64,000 bases of DNA from an uncultured Cohaesibacter sp. (GTDB taxonomy: Bacteria; Pseudomonadota; Alphaproteobacteria; Rhizobiales; Cohaesibacteraceae): assembly GCF_963682185.1 (NCBI RefSeq), contig NZ_OY821667.1:4477501-4541500 (forward strand), written 5' to 3'. How positions within the stretch are numbered: the first letter of the stretch is position 1; each line of letters starts with the position of its first letter. The notes below the pieces were generated by a model that was not told the origin of the DNA, did not search any database, and saw only the letters and a program-made list of their open reading frames with translations. The translations under genes were made by a program, and so were the position numbers. Below, one piece after another: positions 9,774 to 18,203 of this stretch.

Positions 9774-10931
9774 ATGAAAAAGGCACTCTTTCTCACGAGC
9801 CTTCTTGCTCTGTCCGCTCTTAGCCAGCCGGTTCTGGCTGAAGATCTGAAAATCGGCCTCGCAACGGCCCAGACCGGTGGTCTGGCTCCTTATGACGCGC
9901 CAGTTATTGAAGGCGTTCACATCGCCGTCGATGAAATCAACGCTGCAGGCGGCATTGATGGCAAATACAAGATCGACCTGATCGACAAGGATGTGCGCTC
10001 CGATGCCGCGCAGACCTCTATCGCAACTCAGGAACTGGTCGACCAGCAGGTGTCCGTTCTGGTGTTGCCATGCGATGCCGATCCGGCGCTGGCTGCCATT
10101 TCCATTGTCGCTGCTGCTGAAATTCCGGCCATCTCCACTTGCGCCTCTTCGCCAACCCTGCCACTGGTCGGTGGTGACTATATGTTCGCCAACTTCCCCG
10201 GCGACAACGTGCAGGCAACCGTTTCCGCTGAATGGGCGTGGGGCGAAGGCTACAAATCGGCCTACATCATCTATAGCCCGGATGCGCAATACACCACTCT
10301 GCCTCTCTACTTCAAGGAAGTGTTTGGCAAGCTGGGTGGTGACATTCTGGGCGAAGACACCTATTCCATTGGCCAGCAGGATTTCTCTGCGATTGCAACC
10401 CGCATCGCCGCGCTTGACCCTCAGCCGGATGTCATCATGACTGCCGCCTTCGAGCCAGACTTCCCGTCTCTTCTGAAGGCCCTGCGTGCGGCTGGCGTGA
10501 AAAGCCAGATGATCGGCTCTGATGGTATCGATAGCCCGACCACCTTCTCCCTTGGGGATGTTGTTGAAGGCACTGTCTTCACCACGGCAGGCTTTGCCAC
10601 CGAAGGCAGCCCGATGGAAGCATTCAACAAGAAATACAAGGAAGTTACCGGCAAGGACAGTCAGACGGTCTTCAACGCTGTTGGCTATGATCTGATCAAG
10701 GTCATCGAAGCCGCTGTCAAGGAAGCCGGGTCCACCGATCCGAAGGCCTTGCGGGATGCGATTGCCAATCTCGAAAATGTTCAGGGTGCAACCAGCATGA
10801 TCACATATAAGGGTACCAACGGCATGCCTGTGCGTCAGGTGTCTCTGGTGCGTGTCACCGGTGGCGACCGCGAATTGATCGGCCAGCCGAGCCCGACTGC
10901 TGATCTGGTTCCTGCACCTCGTATGCAGTAA
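9774..10931 (+). CDS. Periplasmic binding protein of the Liv-type ABC transporter
   Basis: This is a type I periplasmic binding protein (Peripla_BP_6/LivK family). The signal peptide is MKKALFLTSLLALSALSQ ending at VLA, with mature protein from EDLKIGLATAQTGG. I chose the ATG at 9774, which has an AGAGGA site and begins this signal peptide, over an in-frame ATG at 9723 that overlaps the preceding gene. The product is 385 aa. It presumably delivers the ligand to the fused permease-ATPase and the LivH-like permease. Confidence 0.92.
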   Translation: MKKALFLTSLLALSALSQPVLAEDLKIGLATAQTGGLAPYDAPVIEGVHIAVDEINAAGGIDGKYKIDLIDKDVRSDAAQTSIATQELVDQQVSVLVLPCDADPALAAISIVAAAEIPAISTCASSPTLPLVGGDYMFANFPGDNVQATVSAEWAWGEGYKSAYIIYSPDAQYTTLPLYFKEVFGKLGGDILGEDTYSIGQQDFSAIATRIAALDPQPDVIMTAAFEPDFPSLLKALRAAGVKSQMIGSDGIDSPTTFSLGDVVEGTVFTTAGFATEGSPMEAFNKKYKEVTGKDSQTVFNAVGYDLIKVIEAAVKEAGSTDPKALRDAIANLENVQGATSMITYKGTNGMPVRQVSLVRVTGGDRELIGQPSPTADLVPAPRMQ

Positions 10932-10950
10932 GTCAAGGAGCGTTGATCCA

Positions 10951-11664
10951 ATGGAACCGCTGTTGAAAGTATCCTCGCTGCATGTGCGGTATGGCGCTGT
11001 ACAAGCGGTTCGCGGGGTCGACTTTGAAATCCGGGAAGGCGAGATTGTCGCCTTTCTGGGCGCCAATGGGGCGGGCAAGTCTTCCACGCTCAATGCCATT
11101 GCCGGGTTGGTGGAGGCCCATGCGGGCACCATCGAGTTTGCCGGACGGGACATTACCGATCTGGCACCTGAAACACTGACCCCGTTGGGGCTGGCGCTTT
11201 CGCCCGAAGGTCGCCGCGTATTTCCTGCGCTATCTGTCGCTGAAAATCTGTTGATGGGTGCCTATAGCGTCAAGGACAAGACAAAGGTGAAAGATGCATG
11301 GGAGCGGGTCTATTCGCTCTTTCCCATCCTGCATGACCGCAAGGACCAGTTGGCCGGAACCCTTTCGGGTGGTCAGCAGCAAATGCTCGCGGTCGGGCGC
11401 GCCCTGATGAGCGGCCCGCGCCTGTTGTTGCTTGATGAGCCATCCCTCGGCCTTGCGCCGCTGATCGTCGAGCAGGTGTTCGAGCTGATCTCCATCCTCA
11501 GAGACCAGAAGGTGACCATTGCGCTTGTCGAGCAGAATGTCGCCAAGAGCCTCGAGATCGCCGACCGTGGCTATATTCTGGCTGGCGGACAGGTTGTCGG
11601 CGCGGGGGCTGCTTCGGATCTGATGTCCGAGGGCGGCCTTGAAGATACATTCCTTGGAGCATGA
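10951..11664 (+). CDS. LivF-type ABC ATPase
   Basis: The second ATPase of the Liv-type importer, 237 aa. Walker A GANGAGKSS, signature LSGGQQQM, Walker B LLLLDEPSLGLAP and the Q/H-loop segment VEQNV are all present, as is usual for LivF proteins. It begins about 19 bp after the binding protein and overlaps the LivH-like permease gene by 4 bases. Confidence 0.94.
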   Translation: MEPLLKVSSLHVRYGAVQAVRGVDFEIREGEIVAFLGANGAGKSSTLNAIAGLVEAHAGTIEFAGRDITDLAPETLTPLGLALSPEGRRVFPALSVAENLLMGAYSVKDKTKVKDAWERVYSLFPILHDRKDQLAGTLSGGQQQMLAVGRALMSGPRLLLLDEPSLGLAPLIVEQVFELISILRDQKVTIALVEQNVAKSLEIADRGYILAGGQVVGAGAASDLMSEGGLEDTFLGA

Positions 11665-12560
11665 CAATGGAACTTTTGCTGCAACAAACTGTCAATGCCA
11701 TCGCGCTGGGGGGCACCTATGCCCTGCTTGCACTGGGGCTGGCCGTTGTCTTCTCCATCATGGGGCTGATCAACTTTGCCCATGGCGAATTGATGACCAT
11801 TGCGGGTTATGTGCTGATGTATTGCGGGTTGGCGGGTGTTCCCTTTGCTATTGCCGCAGCGCTGGCCATTGGTGCGGCCATGCTGGCCGCCGTGTTGATG
11901 GAAATGATCGCCTTCAGGCCCGTGCGCAACGCCTCGGGGGAGACCATGCTGGTCACCTCTTTCGCGGTATCCATGGTGCTTCAGGTGTTGTTCCAGAACT
12001 TTATCGCCGCGCGGTCTCAGCCAGTGCTGCTGCCGCAGCTTCTCTCCGATAGCATCAGCCTTTTCGGACTGGTCATCGGGGTGAACAAGATTGCCGCGAT
12101 TGTGGCAACCATCGTCATGCTGGCTTTTCTCGACTGGTTCATGCGCAAGCAGAAACACGGCATCGCCATGCGCGCTGCTGCGGAAGATTTTGCCGTCGCC
12201 CGGCTGATGGGCATTCGCGCCAACACGGTGATTTCTGCCGCCTTTGCGCTCTCTGGCCTGCTGGCCGGGGTGGCTGCTGTGCTCTGGGTTTCCCAGCGCG
12301 CGTCGGTTGATCCTCTGATGGGCTTTGCACCTGTGCTGAAGGCCTTCATCGCTGCTATTCTCGGCGGATTGGGCTCTCTGCGGGGCGCTGTAGCCGGTGG
12401 CTTCGTGCTCGGCTTCATCGAGATCTATCTGGCGGCCTTCCTGCCGTCTGACATGCAGGAATTCCGAGAGCCGATCGGGCTGGGCATCGTCGTCTTCATC
12501 ATGCTATTCCGTCCGAACGGACTAATCCCTGCCGCCAGCCTGAAGGCTGAGAAAGTGTAA
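11661..12560 (+). CDS. LivH-type ABC permease
   Basis: An inner-membrane permease of the branched-chain amino acid family, 299 aa, with about eight hydrophobic helices and the early ALGGTYALLALGLAVVFSIMG region typical of LivH. The ATG overlaps the stop of the LivF-like gene (ATGA); a second ATG two codons later is also possible. It completes the importer, whose permease order is unusual: the fused LivM-LivG comes first and LivH last. Confidence 0.93.
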   Translation: MTMELLLQQTVNAIALGGTYALLALGLAVVFSIMGLINFAHGELMTIAGYVLMYCGLAGVPFAIAAALAIGAAMLAAVLMEMIAFRPVRNASGETMLVTSFAVSMVLQVLFQNFIAARSQPVLLPQLLSDSISLFGLVIGVNKIAAIVATIVMLAFLDWFMRKQKHGIAMRAAAEDFAVARLMGIRANTVISAAFALSGLLAGVAAVLWVSQRASVDPLMGFAPVLKAFIAAILGGLGSLRGAVAGGFVLGFIEIYLAAFLPSDMQEFREPIGLGIVVFIMLFRPNGLIPAASLKAEKV

Positions 12561-12575
12561 TCAAGGTTCCCTTTT

Positions 12576-13328
12576 ATGACGCAATTGTTGCAAGCTGGCG
12601 ATCCTTCGCCGTCCCTCATTCTCAATCCCGAAGGGACATGTCCCATCCTGTTAGCCTGTGAGCATGCCGGGCAGGGGATTCCCAAAGCTCTGGGCGATCT
12701 TGGCCTCAGCCGCGAGCAGCTGGACATGCATATTGGCTGGGACATCGGAGCCGCGGCGCTCACGCACCTGCTCTCCGAGCGCCTCAATGCCACCGCCATT
12801 CTGCAGCATTACAGCCGTCTGGTCATCGACTGCAATCGCCCGCCCGAGGCACCGGATTCCGTGCCCGAAGTCAGCGACAAGGTGACCATTCCGGCCAATG
12901 TGGATGCGGATAACAAGCCGGCCCGCGTGGACGAGATTTTCACGCCCTATCAGGGGCAAGTGTCGCGCCTGCTCGATAGTGGCCGCTACAAGGCTGCGCT
13001 TTCCATTCACAGCTTCACACCCGTCATGCAGGGCGTGCCGCGCCCATGGGATATCGGGTTTCTGTTTGGCACCCATGAAGACACATCGCGCAGGCTTGCC
13101 GCCTTCCTTGAGAAGGCCTACCCTTGGATGACCATCGGTTTTAACGAGCCCTATCAGGTGAGCGGCCTGTCTGATTGGTTCGTCCCCCGCCATGGGGAAG
13201 CAAGAGGCCTGCCGCATGCTCTTATCGAGGTGCGCAACGATCATATTTCAGACAAGGACGGTCAGGAAAAATGGGCCGATATTCTTGCTGCATCCTTTAG
13301 GCATTTTCTTGAAGAGGTTCCTGCATGA
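12576..13328 (+). CDS. N-formylglutamate amidohydrolase family protein
   Basis: This 250-aa protein resembles HutG-type N-formylglutamate amidohydrolases, zinc enzymes that release formate from N-formylglutamate. The N-terminal segment PILLACEHAGQGIPK and the later ALSIHSFTPVMQG and LIEVRNDHI segments are characteristic. No other histidine-degradation (hut) gene is nearby, so the substrate is probably another N-acyl amino acid or amide imported by the adjacent transporter. It begins 15 bp after the permease gene and overlaps the cysteine hydrolase gene by 4 bases. Confidence 0.85.
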   Translation: MTQLLQAGDPSPSLILNPEGTCPILLACEHAGQGIPKALGDLGLSREQLDMHIGWDIGAAALTHLLSERLNATAILQHYSRLVIDCNRPPEAPDSVPEVSDKVTIPANVDADNKPARVDEIFTPYQGQVSRLLDSGRYKAALSIHSFTPVMQGVPRPWDIGFLFGTHEDTSRRLAAFLEKAYPWMTIGFNEPYQVSGLSDWFVPRHGEARGLPHALIEVRNDHISDKDGQEKWADILAASFRHFLEEVPA

Positions 13329-13960
13329 CTTTGACCCGTGACATACCCCTTGATCCTTCCGTCTCTGCGCTGTTGTTTGTTGACGTGCAGAATTTCAGTT
13401 GCAGCCGCAAGGGCGGCGAGTTTGCCCATCTCAGCGAGCAGGAGCTGGAGGAAAAATGCGGCTGGTTCTTTGAAAAGGCCGAAACCGAAATCGTGCCCAA
13501 CATGCAGGCTCTTCAGGCCAAATGCCGGGAGAAGGGCATCGAGGTGATGTATACCACCATCGAAAGCCTGACCTTTGACGGCCGGGATCGCTCGCTTGAT
13601 TACAAAATTACCGGATTCAACGTGCCCAAGGGCTCTTGGGATGGCAAGGTGATCGACGAGATTGCGCCGCAGGGCGATGAAATCGTGCTGCCCAAAAGCT
13701 CGTCATCGGTCTTCGTGTCTACCCATATCGATTATATCCTGCGCAATCTGGGCGTCAAACAGCTGGTCATCTGCGGCATGCTGACTGACCAGTGCGTGGA
13801 GAGCGCCATTCGTGATGCCTGCGATCTTGGCTATCTGGTGACCGAAGTGACTGATGCTTGCCTGACGCTCACTCAAGAGCGCCACGACAATTCTCTCAAG
13901 GCGATCAAGGGCTACTGCAGACAGATCACGACAGCCCAGTTGCTTGAAGAACTGGGATAG
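13325..13960 (+). CDS. Isochorismatase-family cysteine hydrolase
   Basis: A 211-aa amidase of the isochorismatase/N-carbamoylsarcosine-amidase superfamily. The predicted catalytic triad is visible: Asp20 in LLFVDVQN, Lys124 in VLPKSSSSVF and Cys157 in GMLTDQCVES, with the expected spacing. Such enzymes hydrolyse carbamoyl or simple amides. As the last gene of the Liv-type operon, overlapping the preceding amidohydrolase gene, it probably acts on the same imported compound or its breakdown product. The exact amide is not predictable. Confidence 0.88.
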   Translation: MTLTRDIPLDPSVSALLFVDVQNFSCSRKGGEFAHLSEQELEEKCGWFFEKAETEIVPNMQALQAKCREKGIEVMYTTIESLTFDGRDRSLDYKITGFNVPKGSWDGKVIDEIAPQGDEIVLPKSSSSVFVSTHIDYILRNLGVKQLVICGMLTDQCVESAIRDACDLGYLVTEVTDACLTLTQERHDNSLKAIKGYCRQITTAQLLEELG

Positions 13961-13987
13961 AGATATCGCTCTAAGATCTGCGATGAG

Positions 13988-14010
13988 AAGGCCCCTCTGG
14001 GGCCTTTTTT
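13988..14010 (+). terminator. Rho-independent terminator of the Liv-type operon
   Basis: An AAGGCCCC/GGGGCCTT stem with a 3-base loop ends in six T, 27 bp after the stop codon. The palindrome may also serve the convergent MgtC-like gene. Confidence 0.92.
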
Positions 14011-14028
14011 ATCGAGACCTCGTGAAGC

Positions 14029-14529
14029 CTAGTCGCTCTCGCCTTCCGGCTCGAAATCATCCTGCAGTCGCGCTTTCAATAGACCCAAAAGTCCCAGCAC
14101 GATAAATGCCAATGCAGTTGTCAGAATGGCGACCTGCCAAAAGCCGAAGCCCGTTGCCAACCCGATGGCTCCGGCCATCCACATGCCTGCACCAGTGGTC
14201 AAGTTGCGCACGCGTCCGCGGCTAAACACAATCAGCCCCGCTGCCAGAAAGGCCACGCCGGAGGTAACAGCCTCGATCAGTCGGAACGGATCGATCCGGA
14301 TCGCATCGCCCTGAAAGGCCGGCATATGGGCGATATCAATGGACAGGATGGCCATGAGAGCCGAAGCGAGACTGACCAGGATATGGGTGCGCAGCCCGGC
14401 TGCATTGTGACGCCATTCTCTCTCGAAACCGACAACTGCGCCCAGCAGCAGAGCAATCGTCAAGCGGATTGCTATTACATCCATGCCCAGCCAACTCTCA
14501 TTGGCCCAATATAAAATGTCGGTATTCAT
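14029..14529 (-). CDS. MgtC/SapB family membrane protein
   Basis: A small polytopic membrane protein, about 166 aa, with the family hallmark RLTIALLLGAVVGFEREW near the N-terminus and further hydrophobic helices including FLAAGLIVF. MgtC proteins are linked to magnesium limitation and modulation of F1Fo ATPase in some pathogens, but many SapB-type members are uncharacterised. I start at the ATG at 14529 (MNTDILYW); a longer frame to 14622 adds an unconserved-looking extension. Confidence 0.85.
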   Translation of the reverse strand: MNTDILYWANESWLGMDVIAIRLTIALLLGAVVGFEREWRHNAAGLRTHILVSLASALMAILSIDIAHMPAFQGDAIRIDPFRLIEAVTSGVAFLAAGLIVFSRGRVRNLTTGAGMWMAGAIGLATGFGFWQVAILTTALAFIVLGLLGLLKARLQDDFEPEGESD

Positions 14530-15072
14530 TGCTTTCTTTCGTTTGTTCGATTTGGGCAAAAGGAAACCAGATGCCGAATATTCGGGTAACGGCGGTTGGG
14601 CCAAGGAAAGGAGCAAAGGCAATATAGGCCGCTATGTTTTCGTAGCTGTAGGTGGATTACGGTGCCGCCGCTCCGCCCGGTATGCGAACAGGGCAAAACT
14701 TTCAAGTCAGCTTGCCTCTGTGCCATTTTGCTGAATGAGGAAACGTCAAGACATAAGGATGGCCATCGGCAAAAGAGACAATAAGGGTGCTGATTTATCA
14801 GATGGCATTGCGCAAGTCCTTGTTATAGCTCCTATTACTAACTGCGCGGTCGCCTAATTGTTCCCCTTTTCCATCAGTTTTGGCAAAAGGTATGAAAATC
14901 TCAAATGAATTGGCCAATTGCGCGCGATCTGTCTCAGACAAGGACGTGAGTTTTCCAAGCTTGGAGACAAATTTCAAACCGGTTGGCACAAATCAGTAAA
15001 AAGCTTTTGCCTTTGGGCCATAATCGGCGCAACTAGAGACGACAAAAAGAAAAGATCACCACGAGGTAACAA
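14530..15072. other. Intergenic region with no recognised gene
   Basis: About 540 bp between the divergent MgtC-like and aminotransferase genes. Short open frames here have no recognisable products. Promoters for both flanking genes are expected, but I cannot point to convincing hexamers. Confidence 0.4.
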
Positions 15073-16254
15073 ATGTTCGAAAAAATGCAGGAACAGCCGC
15101 CTGTAAGCTTGCTGGGTCTTCTTATTGCCTATCAGGCAGATCCGCGCCCGCACAAGATTGACCTTGGCGTTGGCGTTTATCGTGATGCAACGGGTCACAC
15201 GCCCGTCATGCGCGCTGTAAAGGCGGCCGAAAAGCGCCTTTGGGAAACGCAGGATAGCAAGCGCTATCTTGGCCGTGAAGGGGACATGGGGTTTGTTGAA
15301 GCACTCAAGCCGATCATTTTTGGCGCTGGCAGTGACCTGATTGATCAAACGACAGGATTGCAGACACCCGGTGGCTGCGGCGCAATCAGACTGGCCGCTG
15401 ATGTAATCGCGACCGCCAGTCCTGATGCGCGGGTCTGGACGGGAACCCCGGGGTGGCCGAACCATAATCTGTTCTTCTCCCATTCCGGACAAGAAGTGAT
15501 CGAATATCCCTTCTTTGATCTGGCGACCCAGACCATCCTGTTCGACAAGGTGCGCGAGGCGCTGACCTCTACCCGCGAAGGCGATGTCTTTCTGCTGCAT
15601 GGCTGCTGTCACAACCCGACTGGCGCGAATTTTACCACAGAGCAGTGGCAGGAAATCGCCGATTTGCTCGTGGAGCGCAAGCTGGTGCCATTCCTTGATC
15701 TGGCTTATCAGGGGCTTGGACGTGGTCTTGAAGAAGATGCCAAGGCCCTTCAGCTCGTGCTTTCAGCCGTAGATGAAGCCTTCATTTCCTATTCCTGTGA
15801 CAAGAATTTCGGTTTTTATCGTGATCGTGTCGGCGCGCTCTACATGATGAGCCGCAATCCCCGCGAGTTGAAAATTGCTGCCAGCAACGCAACCGCTTGT
15901 GCCGCTCCGAGTTGGGGTATGCCTCCAGATCATGGGGGCGCCGTGGTCCGAACCATCCTCGAGAGCGAAGAACTAACCGCCATCTGGCGTGCCGAACTCA
16001 AGGAGATGGGCGAACGGGTGAATGGCAACCGAGCCGCTTTGGCCGATGCGCACCCGGATCTGGCCTTCATTAAAGAGCAGGGCGGTCTTTTCTCCACGCT
16101 CAATATGTCGGTTGAAACCGCCAAGAAGCTGCGCGAACACTACGCGATCTATTTTGCCGATTCCGGTCGCATGAATCTGGCAGGCATGCAGCCGGCGGAC
16201 GTGAAGCCGATCATCGATGCGTTGGTTGCAGAGGGTGTTCTCAAGGCCCTTTAA
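15073..16254 (+). CDS. Aspartate/aromatic amino acid aminotransferase (AspC/TyrB-type)
   Basis: A PLP-dependent class I aminotransferase, 393 aa. Motifs include the N-terminal IDLGVGVYRD, the CHNPTG loop (about 180), the DLAYQGLG region and the PLP lysine K244 in SYSCDKNFGFYRDRVG. The usual SFSKNFGLY sequence is altered to SCDKNFGFY, though the lysine is kept. The family transfers amino groups between aspartate or aromatic amino acids and 2-oxoglutarate. It is a monocistronic plus-strand gene ending in a terminator shared with the convergent D-amino-acid-type aminotransferase. Confidence 0.92.
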   Translation: MFEKMQEQPPVSLLGLLIAYQADPRPHKIDLGVGVYRDATGHTPVMRAVKAAEKRLWETQDSKRYLGREGDMGFVEALKPIIFGAGSDLIDQTTGLQTPGGCGAIRLAADVIATASPDARVWTGTPGWPNHNLFFSHSGQEVIEYPFFDLATQTILFDKVREALTSTREGDVFLLHGCCHNPTGANFTTEQWQEIADLLVERKLVPFLDLAYQGLGRGLEEDAKALQLVLSAVDEAFISYSCDKNFGFYRDRVGALYMMSRNPRELKIAASNATACAAPSWGMPPDHGGAVVRTILESEELTAIWRAELKEMGERVNGNRAALADAHPDLAFIKEQGGLFSTLNMSVETAKKLREHYAIYFADSGRMNLAGMQPADVKPIIDALVAEGVLKAL

Positions 16255-16273
16255 GCCTGAAGGGCGACATGAC

Positions 16274-16316
16274 AAAAAAGGAGCAGGGCTTGTGCAAAGT
16301 CCTGCTCTTTTGTTTT
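16274..16316. terminator. Terminator between convergent aminotransferase genes
   Basis: A GAGCAGG (16281-16287)/CCTGCTC (16301-16307) stem with TTTTGTTTT after it on the plus strand and a run of six A before it, so it can act in both directions. Confidence 0.8.
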
Positions 16317-16330
16317 CTGTGCCGCTGTCT

Positions 16331-17185
16331 TTAGATGGCTGTTGCCAGACGGCTTTCGACATAGATGTCGCGCAGTTTCTTGGTGATCGGGCCGGGCGTG
16401 CCGTCACCGATTTTCTGGCCATCAATGCTGACGACAGGCAACACGAAATTCGTTGCCGAGGTGTTGAAGGCCTCTGCCGCTTCCTTGGCTTCCTCAAGGG
16501 TGAAGGGGCGTTCTTCAACCTTGATGCCAGCTTCCCGAGCGAGATCCAGCGTGCTGGCGCGCGTAATGCCAGGCAGGATCACATGGGACAGGTCGCGGGT
16601 GACCAGCGTGCCATCCTTTTTGACGATGTGAGCGGTTGCCGAGCTGGCTTCGGTAACAAACCCGTCTTCCAGCAACCATGCATCATCGGCGCCCTGACGG
16701 GAGGCCTGCGTTTTCGCCATGGTCGGATAGAGCAGCTGTACGGTCTTGATGTCGCGACGTTCCCAGCGCCAGTCTGGCAGGGAAATCACGGAAATACCGG
16801 ACTTGGCGTATGGATTTTCCAGCACTTTCTTGGTCTGTGTGAACATGGAGAAGGTCGGCTTCATTTCTTTGGGATAAACGAAGTCCCGATCATCGACGCC
16901 ACGAGAAATCTGCAGATAGATCATGCCTTCTTCGACATTGTTTCGCGCCACGATTTCGCGATGTACAGCGAGCAGTTCGTCTTCATCAAGCGGGCAAACC
17001 ATGCCCAGCTCGCCAAGAGAGCGCTGCATGCGCGCCGAATGGCCGGGATAGTCGATGAGCTTACCGCCCACGATTGCGGTTACTTCATAAATGGCATCGG
17101 CAAAGGTGTAGCCACGATCAAAAATGGAAATTTTGGCATCGGCTTCATCGAGCCATTCGCCATTGAGATAAACAGTGCGAGACAC
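16331..17185 (-). CDS. D-amino acid aminotransferase-like class IV PLP enzyme
   Basis: A fold-type IV aminotransferase, about 284 aa, beginning with the segment VYLNGEWLDEADAKISIFDR typical of D-alanine transaminase. The PLP lysine is the K in YPTMAKTQA, and the GFVTEASSATAHIV motif follows. I chose GTG at 17185 because GGAGAG lies 5 bp before it; the longer frame runs into pxpA. It lies 28 bp downstream of pxpA on the same strand, linking D-amino-acid metabolism with 5-oxoproline degradation. Branched-chain or aminodeoxychorismate-lyase-like activity cannot be excluded. Confidence 0.87.
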   Translation of the reverse strand: MSRTVYLNGEWLDEADAKISIFDRGYTFADAIYEVTAIVGGKLIDYPGHSARMQRSLGELGMVCPLDEDELLAVHREIVARNNVEEGMIYLQISRGVDDRDFVYPKEMKPTFSMFTQTKKVLENPYAKSGISVISLPDWRWERRDIKTVQLLYPTMAKTQASRQGADDAWLLEDGFVTEASSATAHIVKKDGTLVTRDLSHVILPGITRASTLDLAREAGIKVEERPFTLEEAKEAAEAFNTSATNFVLPVVSIDGQKIGDGTPGPITKKLRDIYVESRLATAI

Positions 17186-17213
17186 GGGTCTCTCCTTTGG
17201 ATTGCTGGATTTA

Positions 17214-17987
17214 TTATACTTGCGGGGTTTTAAAGGGAGCGAAGGAAATGCCTTCTTGCGCCAGCGCATCACGCAAGGCACGTGCTACGGCTACCGCTCC
17301 CGGGGTATCGCCATGAATGCAGACCGTTGCCGCCTCCACAGGCAGCTTTTTGCCGCCAACTGTGGGGATGAAGCCCTCCTTGACCATGCTGAGAACCTGA
17401 TCGGTGCTCTGTTTGAGGTCATGAATGACCGAGCCTTCCTTCTGGCGCGAGGTCAGCATGCCATTGTCATCATAGCTTCTGTCGGCAAACACTTCGCAGG
17501 CCACATCAAGGCCCGCTGCTTCGGCGGCCTTCATGGTCTCCGAGTAGGGCAGGGTGACAAAGGTGAGATGCGGGTCTACGGCCTTGATGGCAGAAGCGCA
17601 GATGGCGGCAAGTTCTGGGTCTTCAGCGGCGATGTTGCCCAGAGAGCCGTGGGTTTTGACATGGGTAATCGGCCAGCCCAGTGCTTCGGACATGCCCTTG
17701 ACGGCAGCAATCTGATAGATCAGCTGCGCTTCCAGATCCTTGGGTTTTTCACCATAGATCCGGCGGCGACCAAAACCATACAGATCCATGAAGGAGGGAT
17801 GGGCTCCAATCGCCACGCCCTTCGCCTTGGCAGCCAGAATGGTATCGCGAATGACAACCGGATCTCCCGCATGAAATCCACATGCGATATTTGCGGTATT
17901 GATCAGCTCGAACATGGCCGCATCATCGCCTATTGTGTAGGCGCCGAAGCTTTCTCCCATGTCGCAATTGAGATCGATCGTTGTCAT
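17214..17987 (-). CDS. pxpA: 5-oxoprolinase subunit PxpA (LamB/YcsF family)
   Basis: A 257-aa subunit of the bacterial ATP-dependent 5-oxoprolinase, which opens 5-oxoproline (pyroglutamate) to glutamate together with PxpB and PxpC. The diagnostic N-terminus DLNCDMGESFGAY and internal ACGFHAGDP and GAHPSFMDLYGFGRR motifs are present. It is transcribed divergently from pxpB-pxpC across about 216 bp instead of sharing their operon. Length and motifs are intact. Confidence 0.95.
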   Translation of the reverse strand: MTTIDLNCDMGESFGAYTIGDDAAMFELINTANIACGFHAGDPVVIRDTILAAKAKGVAIGAHPSFMDLYGFGRRRIYGEKPKDLEAQLIYQIAAVKGMSEALGWPITHVKTHGSLGNIAAEDPELAAICASAIKAVDPHLTFVTLPYSETMKAAEAAGLDVACEVFADRSYDDNGMLTSRQKEGSVIHDLKQSTDQVLSMVKEGFIPTVGGKKLPVEAATVCIHGDTPGAVAVARALRDALAQEGISFAPFKTPQV

Positions 17988-18157
17988 GTCACTGTCCTTT
18001 CACCAACTGGCACCATCTGGAAAATTCAGACTGTTGGGCGAAGGGCAAAGCGCATAAACTCCGATCCAAAGGGCAGCGAGTCCCCCTCAGAAACCGCATG
18101 CTCGGGCGAGCATAATCAACACGCAGACACTTCATTCCCGGAGGTCTGTTTTTTATC

Positions 18158-18190
18158 ATTTACTCCTGACATACAATTGGTATACTGAAA
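18158..18190 (+). promoter_or_regulatory. pxpB promoter with a motif shared with dctP
   Basis: A consensus-like -10 TATACT (18181-18186) lies downstream of a weak -35 (TTTACT at 18159-18164). Overlapping it is a 24-nt sequence at 18167-18190, beginning TGACATACA and ending GAAA. It is matched at 20 of 24 positions by the sequence upstream of the TRAP binding-protein gene (28193-28216, opposite strand). The core ATAC-N5-GTAT at 18171-18183 is a dyad of the sort bound by GntR-family regulators. Confidence 0.55.
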
Positions 18191-18203
18191 TGGCAAGAAC
18201 ATA

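Noticed and set aside
9747-11153. A 468-codon open frame on the minus strand
   Set aside because: It lies antisense to the binding-protein and LivF-type genes, which have signal peptide and ATPase motifs; the antisense product is His/Gln/Arg-rich with no domain.
16217-17233. A 338-codon plus-strand frame
   Set aside because: It is antisense to the D-amino-acid-type aminotransferase and crosses a terminator; no family motif.
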